From contig CALISX010000065.1 of assembly GCA_938041725.1 (NCBI GenBank), positions 1 to 11,221 on the forward strand: a DNA stretch of 11,221 nt, written 5' to 3'. Shown one piece after another: positions 1 to 6,624 of the stretch. The DNA comes from an uncultured Lachnoanaerobaculum sp. (GTDB lineage Bacteria > Bacillota > Clostridia > Lachnospirales > Lachnospiraceae). Each line of letters opens with the position of its first letter. Position 1 is the stretch's first letter. Below the pieces are notes generated by a model. That model was not told the origin of the DNA and did not search any database. It saw only the letters and a list, made by a program, of their open reading frames with translations. The position numbers and the translations under genes were made by a program.

Positions 1-2139
1 ATAGGAATTTCCCTTCCCGTAGGAAACCACGCTCAGCCTGGGATAGAGCATTTGTACAAATGCCCGGCTGCTGGCTGTTTTGGATCCATGGTGCCCCACC
101 TTTAACAGATCCGCCTCCTCCAAAGGGTACCTTTCGCAAATGATCTTTTCACTTTCCTCCCCTGCATCCCCGGTAAATACTCCTGTAAAGTCTCCCCAGT
201 CCCATACTAAAACCAGACTTTGTTCATTTGCCTCCGGGATGCTTCCCGGCCCTGGAGAAACACAGCGGATTTCCACCTCTTTGATCTTCAATCTGTCCCC
301 TGCCTGAAGATAATGCACCCGGCAGCCCCGGGCCTTGGCCCCGGAAAGAATCGAAGCATAATCGGGGTCTTCCTTCGCCTGGATGGGCAGGTAAATCTCC
401 CCAATGGAGATTCCCTTCTCCTGGCTTAACAAATACAAAATTCCATTGGTATGATCCTGGTCTGAATGAGTAATAAAAATCCGATGGATGCGGGAAATAC
501 CCTGGCTTTTTAAAAAGGGGGCCAGCACTCCCTCCCCCAGGTCATCCCTGGAGGTAGAGCCTCCGTCAATCAGAATATTCTCTCCTCCGGTATGCACATA
601 AATCCCGTCTCCCTGTCCCACCTGTAAAAAAACAATGCGCCGGGGTTTGGGCAGGGGCAGCAAAAGACATAGGGCCAGAAGAGAGAAGACCCATAGAACT
701 CTTTTTTTGGTTTTGATAAAGCCCCTGTAAAGAAGATACAACAGGCCATAATAGGCCCCTATCTGCCAAAGGGCAGGCCGGCCAAAAATCCACTGATTCC
801 CAGGCAAGGACTGGGTCCCCAGGCACAAAGCTTCCATAAGGGTGAGCATATGGCTGGAAAGCGCACCGCAAAACCTCCCCATCCCCTCTCCCCAAAAACT
901 GCCCAACAGACCTAAAAAACCAAAACCGATAACATAGCTAAGAAGGGGAATTACCAATAGATTTAACAAAATAGAATATACAGGAAAGGTATAGAAAAAG
1001 TACAGCATCAGGGGCAAAGTAAACATCTGCAGGAAAAAGCCTGCAGCCAAAGCCTTTTCCAGCGCCCCCTTGGCTCCCCAGACCTTTACAATCCCGGATA
1101 CCGGACCTCCCAGGGCAAACACTGCTCCAAAGGAAAGGAGAAAACCCGGCCCAAACAGCTCCAGGGGAGACAAAAACAACACCACAGATCCGCAAACACT
1201 CAGAGCTGTAAGCAGATCATAGCTTCGTCCCAAAAGCTGGGCCAGAAAAAACAAACTCATCATCCCTGCCGCCCGCATCACACTGACGCTCCAGCCCGTT
1301 AAGCTTCCATAAAACAATAAGAACCCAAAGGCTCCGAAAAGAGAAGCGGAAAATCCTGCCCGAAGACCTTTTTTCAAAGAAAGCAGCACCAAAAGTCCTG
1401 CAAAGGATACATGAAGGCCGCTGATGGCCAGCACATGGGCGATGCCGTTTCTTTGATACAGCCCATAGACCTCCTTATCCAAATGGGAGCGGTCCCCCAA
1501 AAGCATTGCCCGTAAAATCCCGCTCTGGGAAGGCGGGAAAATGTTCTCCAGTCTGCGGCCCAAAGAATGCCGCAGCCAAAACAGTCCCCAGGCTATGGGA
1601 TGTTTCCTGGTATCCAGAATTTCAAATCGGCGTACCTTCATGGAAAAATACACCCCCTTGGCAGCATAGTAGGAGGCCGGATCAAATTCCCCGGGATTGC
1701 CCCCGGGAGAAATGGGCTGGATTTTGCCATGGAACAAAACCCTGTTTCCCGGAGCCAGGGGTATCTCCTCCCCCTCCCAGTCCAGGTACAGTATGATTCC
1801 TTTGCAGGTAATCTCTAACCCTGTTTCCCTTTGACACAGCTTCAGAATCTCCCCGGTAAACTCCTCTCCCCTGGGAAAGGCAGCACAAAAACCCTGGGCC
1901 CGGTGTTTCTCCCCCTGTAAGCGAAATGAAAAAAGCAAAAGCAAAAAACAAAAGAAATAAAAAGAAAGCAAAAACTTCTTGGGATGTTTTAGAAAGGGGA
2001 GCGGTATTTTCCTTACCGCTCCAAAAGCAAGGACAGAAATCCCCAAAAGAATTCCCGCCAGAACCGGCCATCCAATCCAAAGTCCCAGCAGCTCTCCAAG
2101 TATGCCGGCCAGGATCAGTAATAAACCAGGTCTTTTCAA
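1..2139 (-). CDS. comEC: ComEC/Rec2 family DNA-uptake channel protein (3' end outside window)
   Basis: Integral membrane protein of the ComEC/Rec2 family, which carries single-stranded DNA across the cytoplasmic membrane during natural transformation. I translated one uninterrupted frame of 713 codons running off the window at base 1; probably only a short C-terminal tail is missing. Two hydrophobic stretches (about residues 5-33 and 54-72) precede a soluble OB-like (DUF4131-type) region to about 205. The multi-helix competence domain follows, with the diagnostic LAISGLH at 237-243. A metallo-beta-lactamase-like domain starts near 500 with VGQGDG (507-512), the metal-binding HSDQDH (558-563), FTGDAG (655-660) and GHHGS (682-686). 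The start is TTG, chosen because GAGGAG lies 5 bases upstream, just behind the GerMN gene. No other competence gene is visible, so an actual role in transformation is unproven. Family assignment is near certain. Confidence 0.95.
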   Translation of the reverse strand, partial: MKRPGLLLILAGILGELLGLWIGWPVLAGILLGISVLAFGAVRKIPLPFLKHPKKFLLSFYFFCFLLLLFSFRLQGEKHRAQGFCAAFPRGEEFTGEILKLCQRETGLEITCKGIILYLDWEGEEIPLAPGNRVLFHGKIQPISPGGNPGEFDPASYYAAKGVYFSMKVRRFEILDTRKHPIAWGLFWLRHSLGRRLENIFPPSQSGILRAMLLGDRSHLDKEVYGLYQRNGIAHVLAISGLHVSFAGLLVLLSLKKGLRAGFSASLFGAFGFLLFYGSLTGWSVSVMRAAGMMSLFFLAQLLGRSYDLLTALSVCGSVVLFLSPLELFGPGFLLSFGAVFALGGPVSGIVKVWGAKGALEKALAAGFFLQMFTLPLMLYFFYTFPVYSILLNLLVIPLLSYVIGFGFLGLLGSFWGEGMGRFCGALSSHMLTLMEALCLGTQSLPGNQWIFGRPALWQIGAYYGLLYLLYRGFIKTKKRVLWVFSLLALCLLLPLPKPRRIVFLQVGQGDGIYVHTGGENILIDGGSTSRDDLGEGVLAPFLKSQGISRIHRIFITHSDQDHTNGILYLLSQEKGISIGEIYLPIQAKEDPDYASILSGAKARGCRVHYLQAGDRLKIKEVEIRCVSPGPGSIPEANEQSLVLVWDWGDFTGVFTGDAGEESEKIICERYPLEEADLLKVGHHGSKTASSRAFVQMLYPRLSVVSYGKGNSY

Positions 2140-2141
2140 CT

Positions 2142-3077
2142 TTACTCCTCAATTAAATAGTCAAGATTTCTCTCCCAGGAGGTTTGGAGAGAAATGGTAT
2201 TGTAGGTAACATCAGTGGAACCATTTACCATGATCTGCACCTTGTTCACAGAGGGCAGCTCCAGCAAAGAATCCACAATGGAATAAATGGTAATATAATC
2301 CATTACATCCGGTACTCCCTCCATAAAGCCTGCATCAAAATTCACATAGCAAACCTTTTCATTGACAGTGATATTTAATACCCTGGCCTCATGGGGCAGT
2401 GTGGCCTTCAGGCCCAAAACCTCCGGGCCATTCCGCAGCTCATCAATAATCAGCCTTTCCAAAGATGTGTTGGAGGAATTCACATCATAGAACACCTCCC
2501 TGCTCTCAAGCTTTAAATGCCGTCCTGTATCATCTGCAAAATACAAGTTCACCGTGACTTTTTCAAAGGCATTGATATTGGAGATGCTGTTGATAAAATC
2601 CCCGCCGGTGATCAGCCCCACTGCATTGCCATAGGCATCCAAAAGAGGCTGCTCCCCGGAATTAATACTGATGGATTCCACCCCCTCTATCTGGGTAAGG
2701 GTCTTTGCCAGGGCGGCCCGGGTCAAAATCTCCCTGGCAGGGGACATACTCTGGTAATTGGTATCAAAGTCCAAATAGACAATGGACTCCTCCCGGGTAA
2801 ACTCAATATAGGTTACCCGGTCCCCTGGAGCGCTCACCGCCTCCACATCCGCCGGTACATTTAAAAACTGTTCCATCAGTTCAGTGATCAAGCCGTCTAT
2901 ATCCCATTGGGCACTTTGGGCCTCATAGGGCACCGCCACCAGCTGATTCAACTGGGTATTGAGGTAATAGATATTGTACTCATTTTCCCCCAGGGTTCCG
3001 CTCCCCTTCTGCCTTCCGGCGCATCCTGCTAAAAGGAATAAAAGAAGGATCCACAACCAGACTGTCCTACTTTTCAT
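2142..3077 (-). CDS. Lipoprotein with two GerMN domains
   Basis: Predicted surface lipoprotein of about 311 residues. The N-terminus has a lysine/arginine, a hydrophobic run and a lipobox LLAGC with lipidated Cys19. Two repeats of the GerMN type follow, at about 35-160 and 174-305. Each has the pattern in which a partner-binding fold ends in a strand such as VYLDFD (about 100-105) or CYVNFD (about 243-248). Tandem GerMN domains occur in Bacillus GerM, which supports the SpoIIQ-SpoIIIA channel in sporulation; a GerMN domain also occurs in actinobacterial LpqB, the partner of kinase MtrB. The gene overlaps the 3' end of the histidine kinase gene by 11 bases and lies 2 bases before comEC, so kinase-linked sensing and a sporulation role are both possible. 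An ATG at 3080 is in frame but only 1 base from AGGAGG; the ATG at 3077 is better spaced. Confidence 0.9.
   Translation of the reverse strand: MKSRTVWLWILLLFLLAGCAGRQKGSGTLGENEYNIYYLNTQLNQLVAVPYEAQSAQWDIDGLITELMEQFLNVPADVEAVSAPGDRVTYIEFTREESIVYLDFDTNYQSMSPAREILTRAALAKTLTQIEGVESISINSGEQPLLDAYGNAVGLITGGDFINSISNINAFEKVTVNLYFADDTGRHLKLESREVFYDVNSSNTSLERLIIDELRNGPEVLGLKATLPHEARVLNITVNEKVCYVNFDAGFMEGVPDVMDYITIYSIVDSLLELPSVNKVQIMVNGSTDVTYNTISLQTSWERNLDYLIEE
2145..2150 (-). promoter_or_regulatory. Ribosome binding site fixing the TTG start of comEC
   Basis: GAGGAG on the minus strand, 5 bases before TTG at 2139-2137. It is formed by the last two sense codons (Glu-Glu) of the GerMN gene. No ATG or GTG in the comEC frame is equally well placed. 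Confidence 0.8.
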
Positions 3078-4530
3078 CATTCCTCCTTTTCACATGGTTT
3101 AAAGGAATCCGCACCGTAAATACCGTTCCCTCTCCCTCCTTGCTGGACACCTTAATAATACCATTGTGCAAATGTACCACATTTCTGGTAATGGACAGCC
3201 CCAGTCCCGTGCCCCCTGTTTGTCTGGACCGGGCCTTGTCAATACGATAGAACCGGTCAAAGATCAGATCCTGGTATTCCGGAGGAATGCCCTCCCCAGA
3301 ATCCATAACCTTGATATAGAAAAACTTGTGATCCGCATCCACACTTACCCGAACCCATCCTTCTTCCTTGTTGTACTTAATGGCATTTTCAATCAGATTG
3401 TTAATGGCCAGGGAAAGCTTGGTTTCATCCACATCTGCCACCACATCCCGAACCGACTCAAAGGTAATCTCAATATTTCTTTTATCTGCAATGGGCCGCA
3501 GCCTTTTTAAGATCTGCTTGATCAGCTGATTTATGTCCACCTGCTCCGTTACCAGATCCATCGCAGACTTATCCATTTTTACCAAAGACAAAAGATCATC
3601 AATAATCTTGGCCTCCCGGTCAATTTCATCAGAAATATCATTCATAAACTCCGCATACAAGGCATTGGGCACCGACTCCATACCCATGAGGGAATCCGCC
3701 AGCACCCGGATGGAGGTAATGGGAGTCTTTAATTCATGGGACACATTGGCCACAAACTCCTCCCTGGACTTATCCACAGCAGCCAGACGGGTCAAAGTGG
3801 CATTGATTTTTTCTGATAAAAACTTCGTGATCTCATAGGTATCACTTTGAATCTTGGTATCAAAATTTCCATATCCCACATTGGAAAGATCGTCCTGAAG
3901 CCGCACAAAGGGACGGAGAATAAAATAGGAAATCACCACACTTAGGATTAAAATAATGGCAAAAAGGGTGAAATATAAGAAAACCTGTGCCCCCCGGGTC
4001 CCCTCATACAAACCCTTGATATTTTCCGTGGAGGAAATAAAAAGAAGCACTCCCTCAATGCTGTCTGTACTCTCCATATCATAAATAGGCACAGTCTGTA
4101 TCATATACAGCTTTCTCTCATTGTAAAGATTGGTATTTTCCCCTCCCACAGTTTTGATGATTTCCGGCGCCACATTGATCTTTCCTGTGGAAATATTAAA
4201 GGTATCCTTAATGGTAACAAAGGACTTATTGATAATCACGATCCGGCCATTGTACACATCTGCCAGAGTTTCAATCTCTGCATTCAAAAGGGCATTGTCC
4301 GGCCCGCTTAAATACCGGGCTCTGGACAGCTTATCGCTAAGCATCATCCCCTTGGACTGCACCTCCACCTGCCGGGCCTTGATCTGGGCCCGCATATTGG
4401 CCTTGGCTGTCACTGCTCCGAAAATCAGCATAGGCAGAATACCAAATCCAAAGCAGATCATGGTAAGCAGGAACCGCAGGTTGATGGGCAGCAGCATTTC
4501 CCGTACAAAGGCCCGAATCCTCCCCTTCAA
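3067..4530 (-). CDS. Membrane-bound sensor histidine kinase (HAMP-HisKA-HATPase)
   Basis: Class I two-component sensor kinase of 487 residues. Transmembrane segments at about 18-42 and 183-205 flank an extracytoplasmic sensor region of about 140 residues that looks like a PAS/Cache fold (RIVIINKSF near 96-104). A HAMP-like linker (about 204-250) leads directly into HisKA with phosphoacceptor His265 in SHELKTP. The ATP-binding domain has the N box NNLIEN (377-382), G1 DSGEGIP (410-416), and G2 GGTGLGLS (439-446). All catalytic motifs are intact. Unlike WalK it has no cytoplasmic PAS domain. The start is TTG, overlapping the DegV stop as TTGA and preceded by AGAAGGA at 7 bases. No response regulator gene is adjacent, which is unusual. 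The signal and target are unknown; the coupled GerMN lipoprotein is a candidate sensory partner. Confidence 0.95.
   Translation of the reverse strand: MKGRIRAFVREMLLPINLRFLLTMICFGFGILPMLIFGAVTAKANMRAQIKARQVEVQSKGMMLSDKLSRARYLSGPDNALLNAEIETLADVYNGRIVIINKSFVTIKDTFNISTGKINVAPEIIKTVGGENTNLYNERKLYMIQTVPIYDMESTDSIEGVLLFISSTENIKGLYEGTRGAQVFLYFTLFAIILILSVVISYFILRPFVRLQDDLSNVGYGNFDTKIQSDTYEITKFLSEKINATLTRLAAVDKSREEFVANVSHELKTPITSIRVLADSLMGMESVPNALYAEFMNDISDEIDREAKIIDDLLSLVKMDKSAMDLVTEQVDINQLIKQILKRLRPIADKRNIEITFESVRDVVADVDETKLSLAINNLIENAIKYNKEEGWVRVSVDADHKFFYIKVMDSGEGIPPEYQDLIFDRFYRIDKARSRQTGGTGLGLSITRNVVHLHNGIIKVSSKEGEGTVFTVRIPLNHVKRRNDEK
3082..3087 (-). promoter_or_regulatory. Ribosome binding site of the GerMN lipoprotein, inside the kinase gene
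   Basis: AGGAGG on the minus strand, encoding part of the Lys-Arg-Arg near the kinase C-terminus. It lies 1 base from the first ATG (3080) and 4 bases from the second (3077), favouring the second. Confidence 0.75.
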
Positions 4531-5399
4531 AGAGCAATCCTTCTGGCCGCTGCAATGGCAATGGTACCTGGCCCGATGTGGGTTGCTACAGACAGGGAAA
4601 GGCTCACCACGGAAATATGGGGACAGCCGGGAAACACGCCTTCCAGCTCCTTGGCAAAAAGCGCTGCCTCCTCCTCCGCCTCATACTGGGCCACCATAAT
4701 CCGGCAGTTTTTTCCCTCCGGATCCGAAAGTCTCCCCTTCAAGTCCTCCTGAACGGCCTCCACCATAATGGATTTGGCCTGCTTTAAGGTTCTGGCCTTG
4801 GCAAAGGCGTCAATTTTTTTCTCTCCGATTTGCAGCACCGGCTTGATTTTCAAAAGAGTGCCCAAAGCTGCTGCCATGGGGGTGATGCGGCCTCCCTTTT
4901 TGAGATACTTTAAATCCTGCACTGTAAGATAAATAGAAGCTTCCCCTGCTGCCTTTTCTAACCGGCTTTTGATCTCCTCACCCAAAAGCCCTGCCTCCAC
5001 CAGCTGTTTGGCATCCTGCCCTGCACTGATCTGGGTAATAGAGATTCTTTTGTTGTCCACCACAAAAACCCTTCCTAAATAGGGCTCCTCCTGGGAAAGC
5101 ATATTGGCTGTCTGACAGGAGCCGGACAAAGCAGAACTCATGGGCAGATGGATGATGCTGTCATAGGTTTTTAAAATATCATCCCAAAAGGCCATAATAT
5201 CCCCGGGGGCCGGCTGGGAGGTGACAATGTCCGCTCCCTCCCTCTGGTATCTTACGAAATCCTCCGGAGATAAATTAACCCCATCCAGGTATTCCTTCCC
5301 ATCAATGGAAAAAGGCATGGGAAGAATAAAAAAACCTGCCTCTCTTCCCTGGGCCTGGGACAGTCCGCTGTTGCTGTCCAATACCACCGCTGTCTTCAT
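4527..5399 (-). CDS. DegV family fatty-acid-binding protein
   Basis: Cytosolic protein of 290 residues. DegV proteins bind a single fatty acid; the FakB members present it to the kinase FakA for phosphorylation and use in phospholipid synthesis. Family signatures are present in order: DSNSGL at 8-13, TSQPAP at 60-65, MSSALSGS at 87-94, KKGGRI at 167-172 and HIGPG at 274-278. The length is typical (about 280-290). The start ATG lies 1 base after the stop of the Cys-rich miniprotein, with AAGGA 7 bases upstream. The end overlaps the TTG start of the sensor kinase by four bases. No fakA is in the window, so the partner kinase must be elsewhere. Fatty-acid binding is inferred from the family; the particular fatty acid cannot be read from the sequence. 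Confidence 0.95.
   Translation of the reverse strand: MKTAVVLDSNSGLSQAQGREAGFFILPMPFSIDGKEYLDGVNLSPEDFVRYQREGADIVTSQPAPGDIMAFWDDILKTYDSIIHLPMSSALSGSCQTANMLSQEEPYLGRVFVVDNKRISITQISAGQDAKQLVEAGLLGEEIKSRLEKAAGEASIYLTVQDLKYLKKGGRITPMAAALGTLLKIKPVLQIGEKKIDAFAKARTLKQAKSIMVEAVQEDLKGRLSDPEGKNCRIMVAQYEAEEEAALFAKELEGVFPGCPHISVVSLSLSVATHIGPGTIAIAAARRIAL
4538..4544 (-). promoter_or_regulatory. Ribosome binding site fixing the TTG start of the kinase
   Basis: AGAAGGA on the minus strand, inside the last codons of the DegV gene, 7 bases before TTG at 4530-4528. The stop of DegV and this start share the bases TTGA, so translation is probably coupled. Confidence 0.7.
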
Positions 5400-5400
5400 G

Positions 5401-5568
5401 TCATTTTCCTTCCCTTTTCTTTTTCAAAGCCTCCATCACCTGATCCTCTTTCATGCCGCATCCGCATCCGCAGCCTTCTCCAGGTTTATCCTCCATATAG
5501 GCGTGTTTTGCAAATACAAAACAGGCAAAGCCTGCCAAAGCCACCAAAATCAGCAAACGAATCACCAT
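5401..5568 (-). CDS. Small single-pass membrane protein with a CGCGCG motif
   Basis: Miniprotein of 55 residues. A hydrophobic segment at about 2-20 is followed by a short charged stretch, three alternating cysteines (33, 35, 37) separated by glycines, and a charged, probably helical tail ending in a Lys/Arg-rich sequence. It resembles the small FeoB-associated Cys-rich membrane proteins in architecture, but its Cys spacing differs and no feoB is nearby, so I do not assign that function. The thiol cluster could bind iron, copper or zinc, or act in redox chemistry. The start is the ATG at 5568, 6 bases after AGGAGG; an in-frame ATG nine codons upstream (5595) has no ribosome binding site and would add a charged stretch before the membrane segment. 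Cys16 lies in the hydrophobic segment but the sequence before it does not fit a lipobox. DegV follows after 1 base. Confidence 0.75.
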   Translation of the reverse strand: MVIRLLILVALAGFACFVFAKHAYMEDKPGEGCGCGCGMKEDQVMEALKKKREGK

Positions 5569-5574
5569 ACCATA

Positions 5575-5580
5575 CCTCCT
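5575..5580 (-). promoter_or_regulatory. Ribosome binding site fixing the start of the Cys-rich miniprotein
   Basis: Perfect AGGAGG on the minus strand, 6 bases before ATG at 5568-5566. This decides for a 55-residue product over a 64-residue one. Confidence 0.8.
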
Positions 5581-5628
5581 TCTGTCTTCATACACTGTCT
5601 GGGAAATACTGATAAAACCAGTCTTTCT

Positions 5629-6624
5629 CTAAGAAAGGGTCTCCCGAAGGACCCGCAGAGCATTTTCATGGGTGATTTTATCAATCTGGGCGCCTGGGAT
5701 CCCTGCTCTTTCCATAGCTTCTATTAAAACCGGGGTCCCACTGGCATCTCTCCATTCCAGCTCTTCTTCAAAACCGTCATAATCCGACCCCAAAGCTGGA
5801 AAATCGCTGCCCCCCACCCTTAGCATATATTTTACCATAGAGATACAATCTTCCACATAGGAAATTTTCTTTCTCCCGGTAAAATGATCCGATAAAAATC
5901 CCGGATAAAAATTCAAACCCGCCACACAGCCCCCCTCCGCCATCCTTCGAATCATCTCATCCGTAAGATTTCTGGGATGAGATGCCATGGCTCTGGCATT
6001 GGAATGACTGGCTACGAAGGGCTTTTTTGCAATCTTCAGCACATCAAAAATTCCCCTGTCACTTAAATGGGACACATCCACCACCATACCCAGCTCCTGC
6101 ATATAGGCCACAGCCTCAAAGCCTCTCTTTGTCAGGCCCCGGGTGGTATCCGGCACCATATAAAAGCGGCCCTTCGAATCCACCTTCACTTCATTGGGAA
6201 AGGCCAGGGAATTTTCATAATTCCAGGTTAAAGTCATCATTCTGGCTCCCCGGTCATACAGGGCCTTTAGTTTTTCCAAGCTTCCCTCAATCACCTCTCC
6301 CTCCTCCAAAGTCAGCATGGCTGAGATTTTTCCCAGCCTTTGGTTCTCCAAAATATCCCCATAGCTTTTCACCAACGAAAGGCCAGGATTTTCTTTCAGC
6401 TCCTGATCAAAGGTATCTATGAGAGCATTGGCATAGGCATAGGCCTCCTCCCTATGCTTTTTTAGATTCACAAACATGGCAAAACACTGGAGCATGGTAC
6501 AGGAATCCTGCAGCCCCCGGACAGTGACTTTACAGCCCCCCTTTTGCAAAGATACATCCCTGCCCTCTTTTTTCTTTTCATATATTTCGCTGATGGTATC
6601 ACAATGCATATCCACAAGCTTCAT
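5629..6624 (-). CDS. Zinc dipeptidase, peptidase family M19 (membrane/renal dipeptidase type)
   Basis: Cytosolic metallo-dipeptidase of 331 residues, with no signal peptide. Family M19 enzymes cleave dipeptides, often with broad specificity that can include D-amino acids at the C-terminal position, using a binuclear zinc site in a TIM barrel. Expected ligands are visible: His7 and Asp9 (MHCDT), Glu107 (TLEEGE), His186 (VDVSH), His207 (ASHSNAR) and the catalytic Asp281 (GSDYDG). The C-terminal HENALRVL is also typical. The length matches bacterial members. ATG overlaps the MATE stop codon (ATGA) and AGGAGG lies 7 bases upstream, encoded by the last codons of the MATE gene, so the two are probably translationally coupled. 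A role in salvaging peptides or cell-wall-derived dipeptides is inferred. The natural substrate cannot be determined from sequence. Confidence 0.95.
   Translation of the reverse strand: MKLVDMHCDTISEIYEKKKEGRDVSLQKGGCKVTVRGLQDSCTMLQCFAMFVNLKKHREEAYAYANALIDTFDQELKENPGLSLVKSYGDILENQRLGKISAMLTLEEGEVIEGSLEKLKALYDRGARMMTLTWNYENSLAFPNEVKVDSKGRFYMVPDTTRGLTKRGFEAVAYMQELGMVVDVSHLSDRGIFDVLKIAKKPFVASHSNARAMASHPRNLTDEMIRRMAEGGCVAGLNFYPGFLSDHFTGRKKISYVEDCISMVKYMLRVGGSDFPALGSDYDGFEEELEWRDASGTPVLIEAMERAGIPGAQIDKITHENALRVLRETLS

Noticed and set aside
1689..1707. Two closely spaced CCCGGG palindromes inside comEC.
   Set aside because: They encode a Pro-Gly-Gly-Asn-Pro-Gly stretch using the codons preferred by neighbouring genes; no further repeat units are present.
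1925..1978. A-rich tract on the plus strand resembling an UP element or promoter region.
   Set aside because: It is the complement of a Phe/Leu-rich transmembrane segment of ComEC (about residues 54-72), which explains the composition.
566..2152. Several short reading frames on the minus strand across this stretch, suggesting a broken comEC.
   Set aside because: They lie in other frames. The true frame starts with TTG at 2139 and stays open to base 1 with all ComEC motifs in order, so the gene is intact within the window.
5503..5568. Possible lipoprotein signal in the Cys-rich miniprotein ending at Cys16.
   Set aside because: The residues before Cys16 are Gly-Phe-Ala, which do not fit the lipobox; a plain membrane anchor is more likely.
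5587..5615. Promoter-like TTATCA - 17 bases - TATGAA on the minus strand before the Cys-rich miniprotein.
   Set aside because: Each box matches consensus at only four of six bases, and the implied transcript start would fall inside the AGGAGG ribosome binding site, leaving no usable leader.
5623..5637. Inverted repeat CTTTCT/AGAAAG around the dipeptidase stop codon, a possible terminator.
   Set aside because: The stem is six A/T-rich pairs with a three-base loop and no following T-run, too weak for intrinsic termination.
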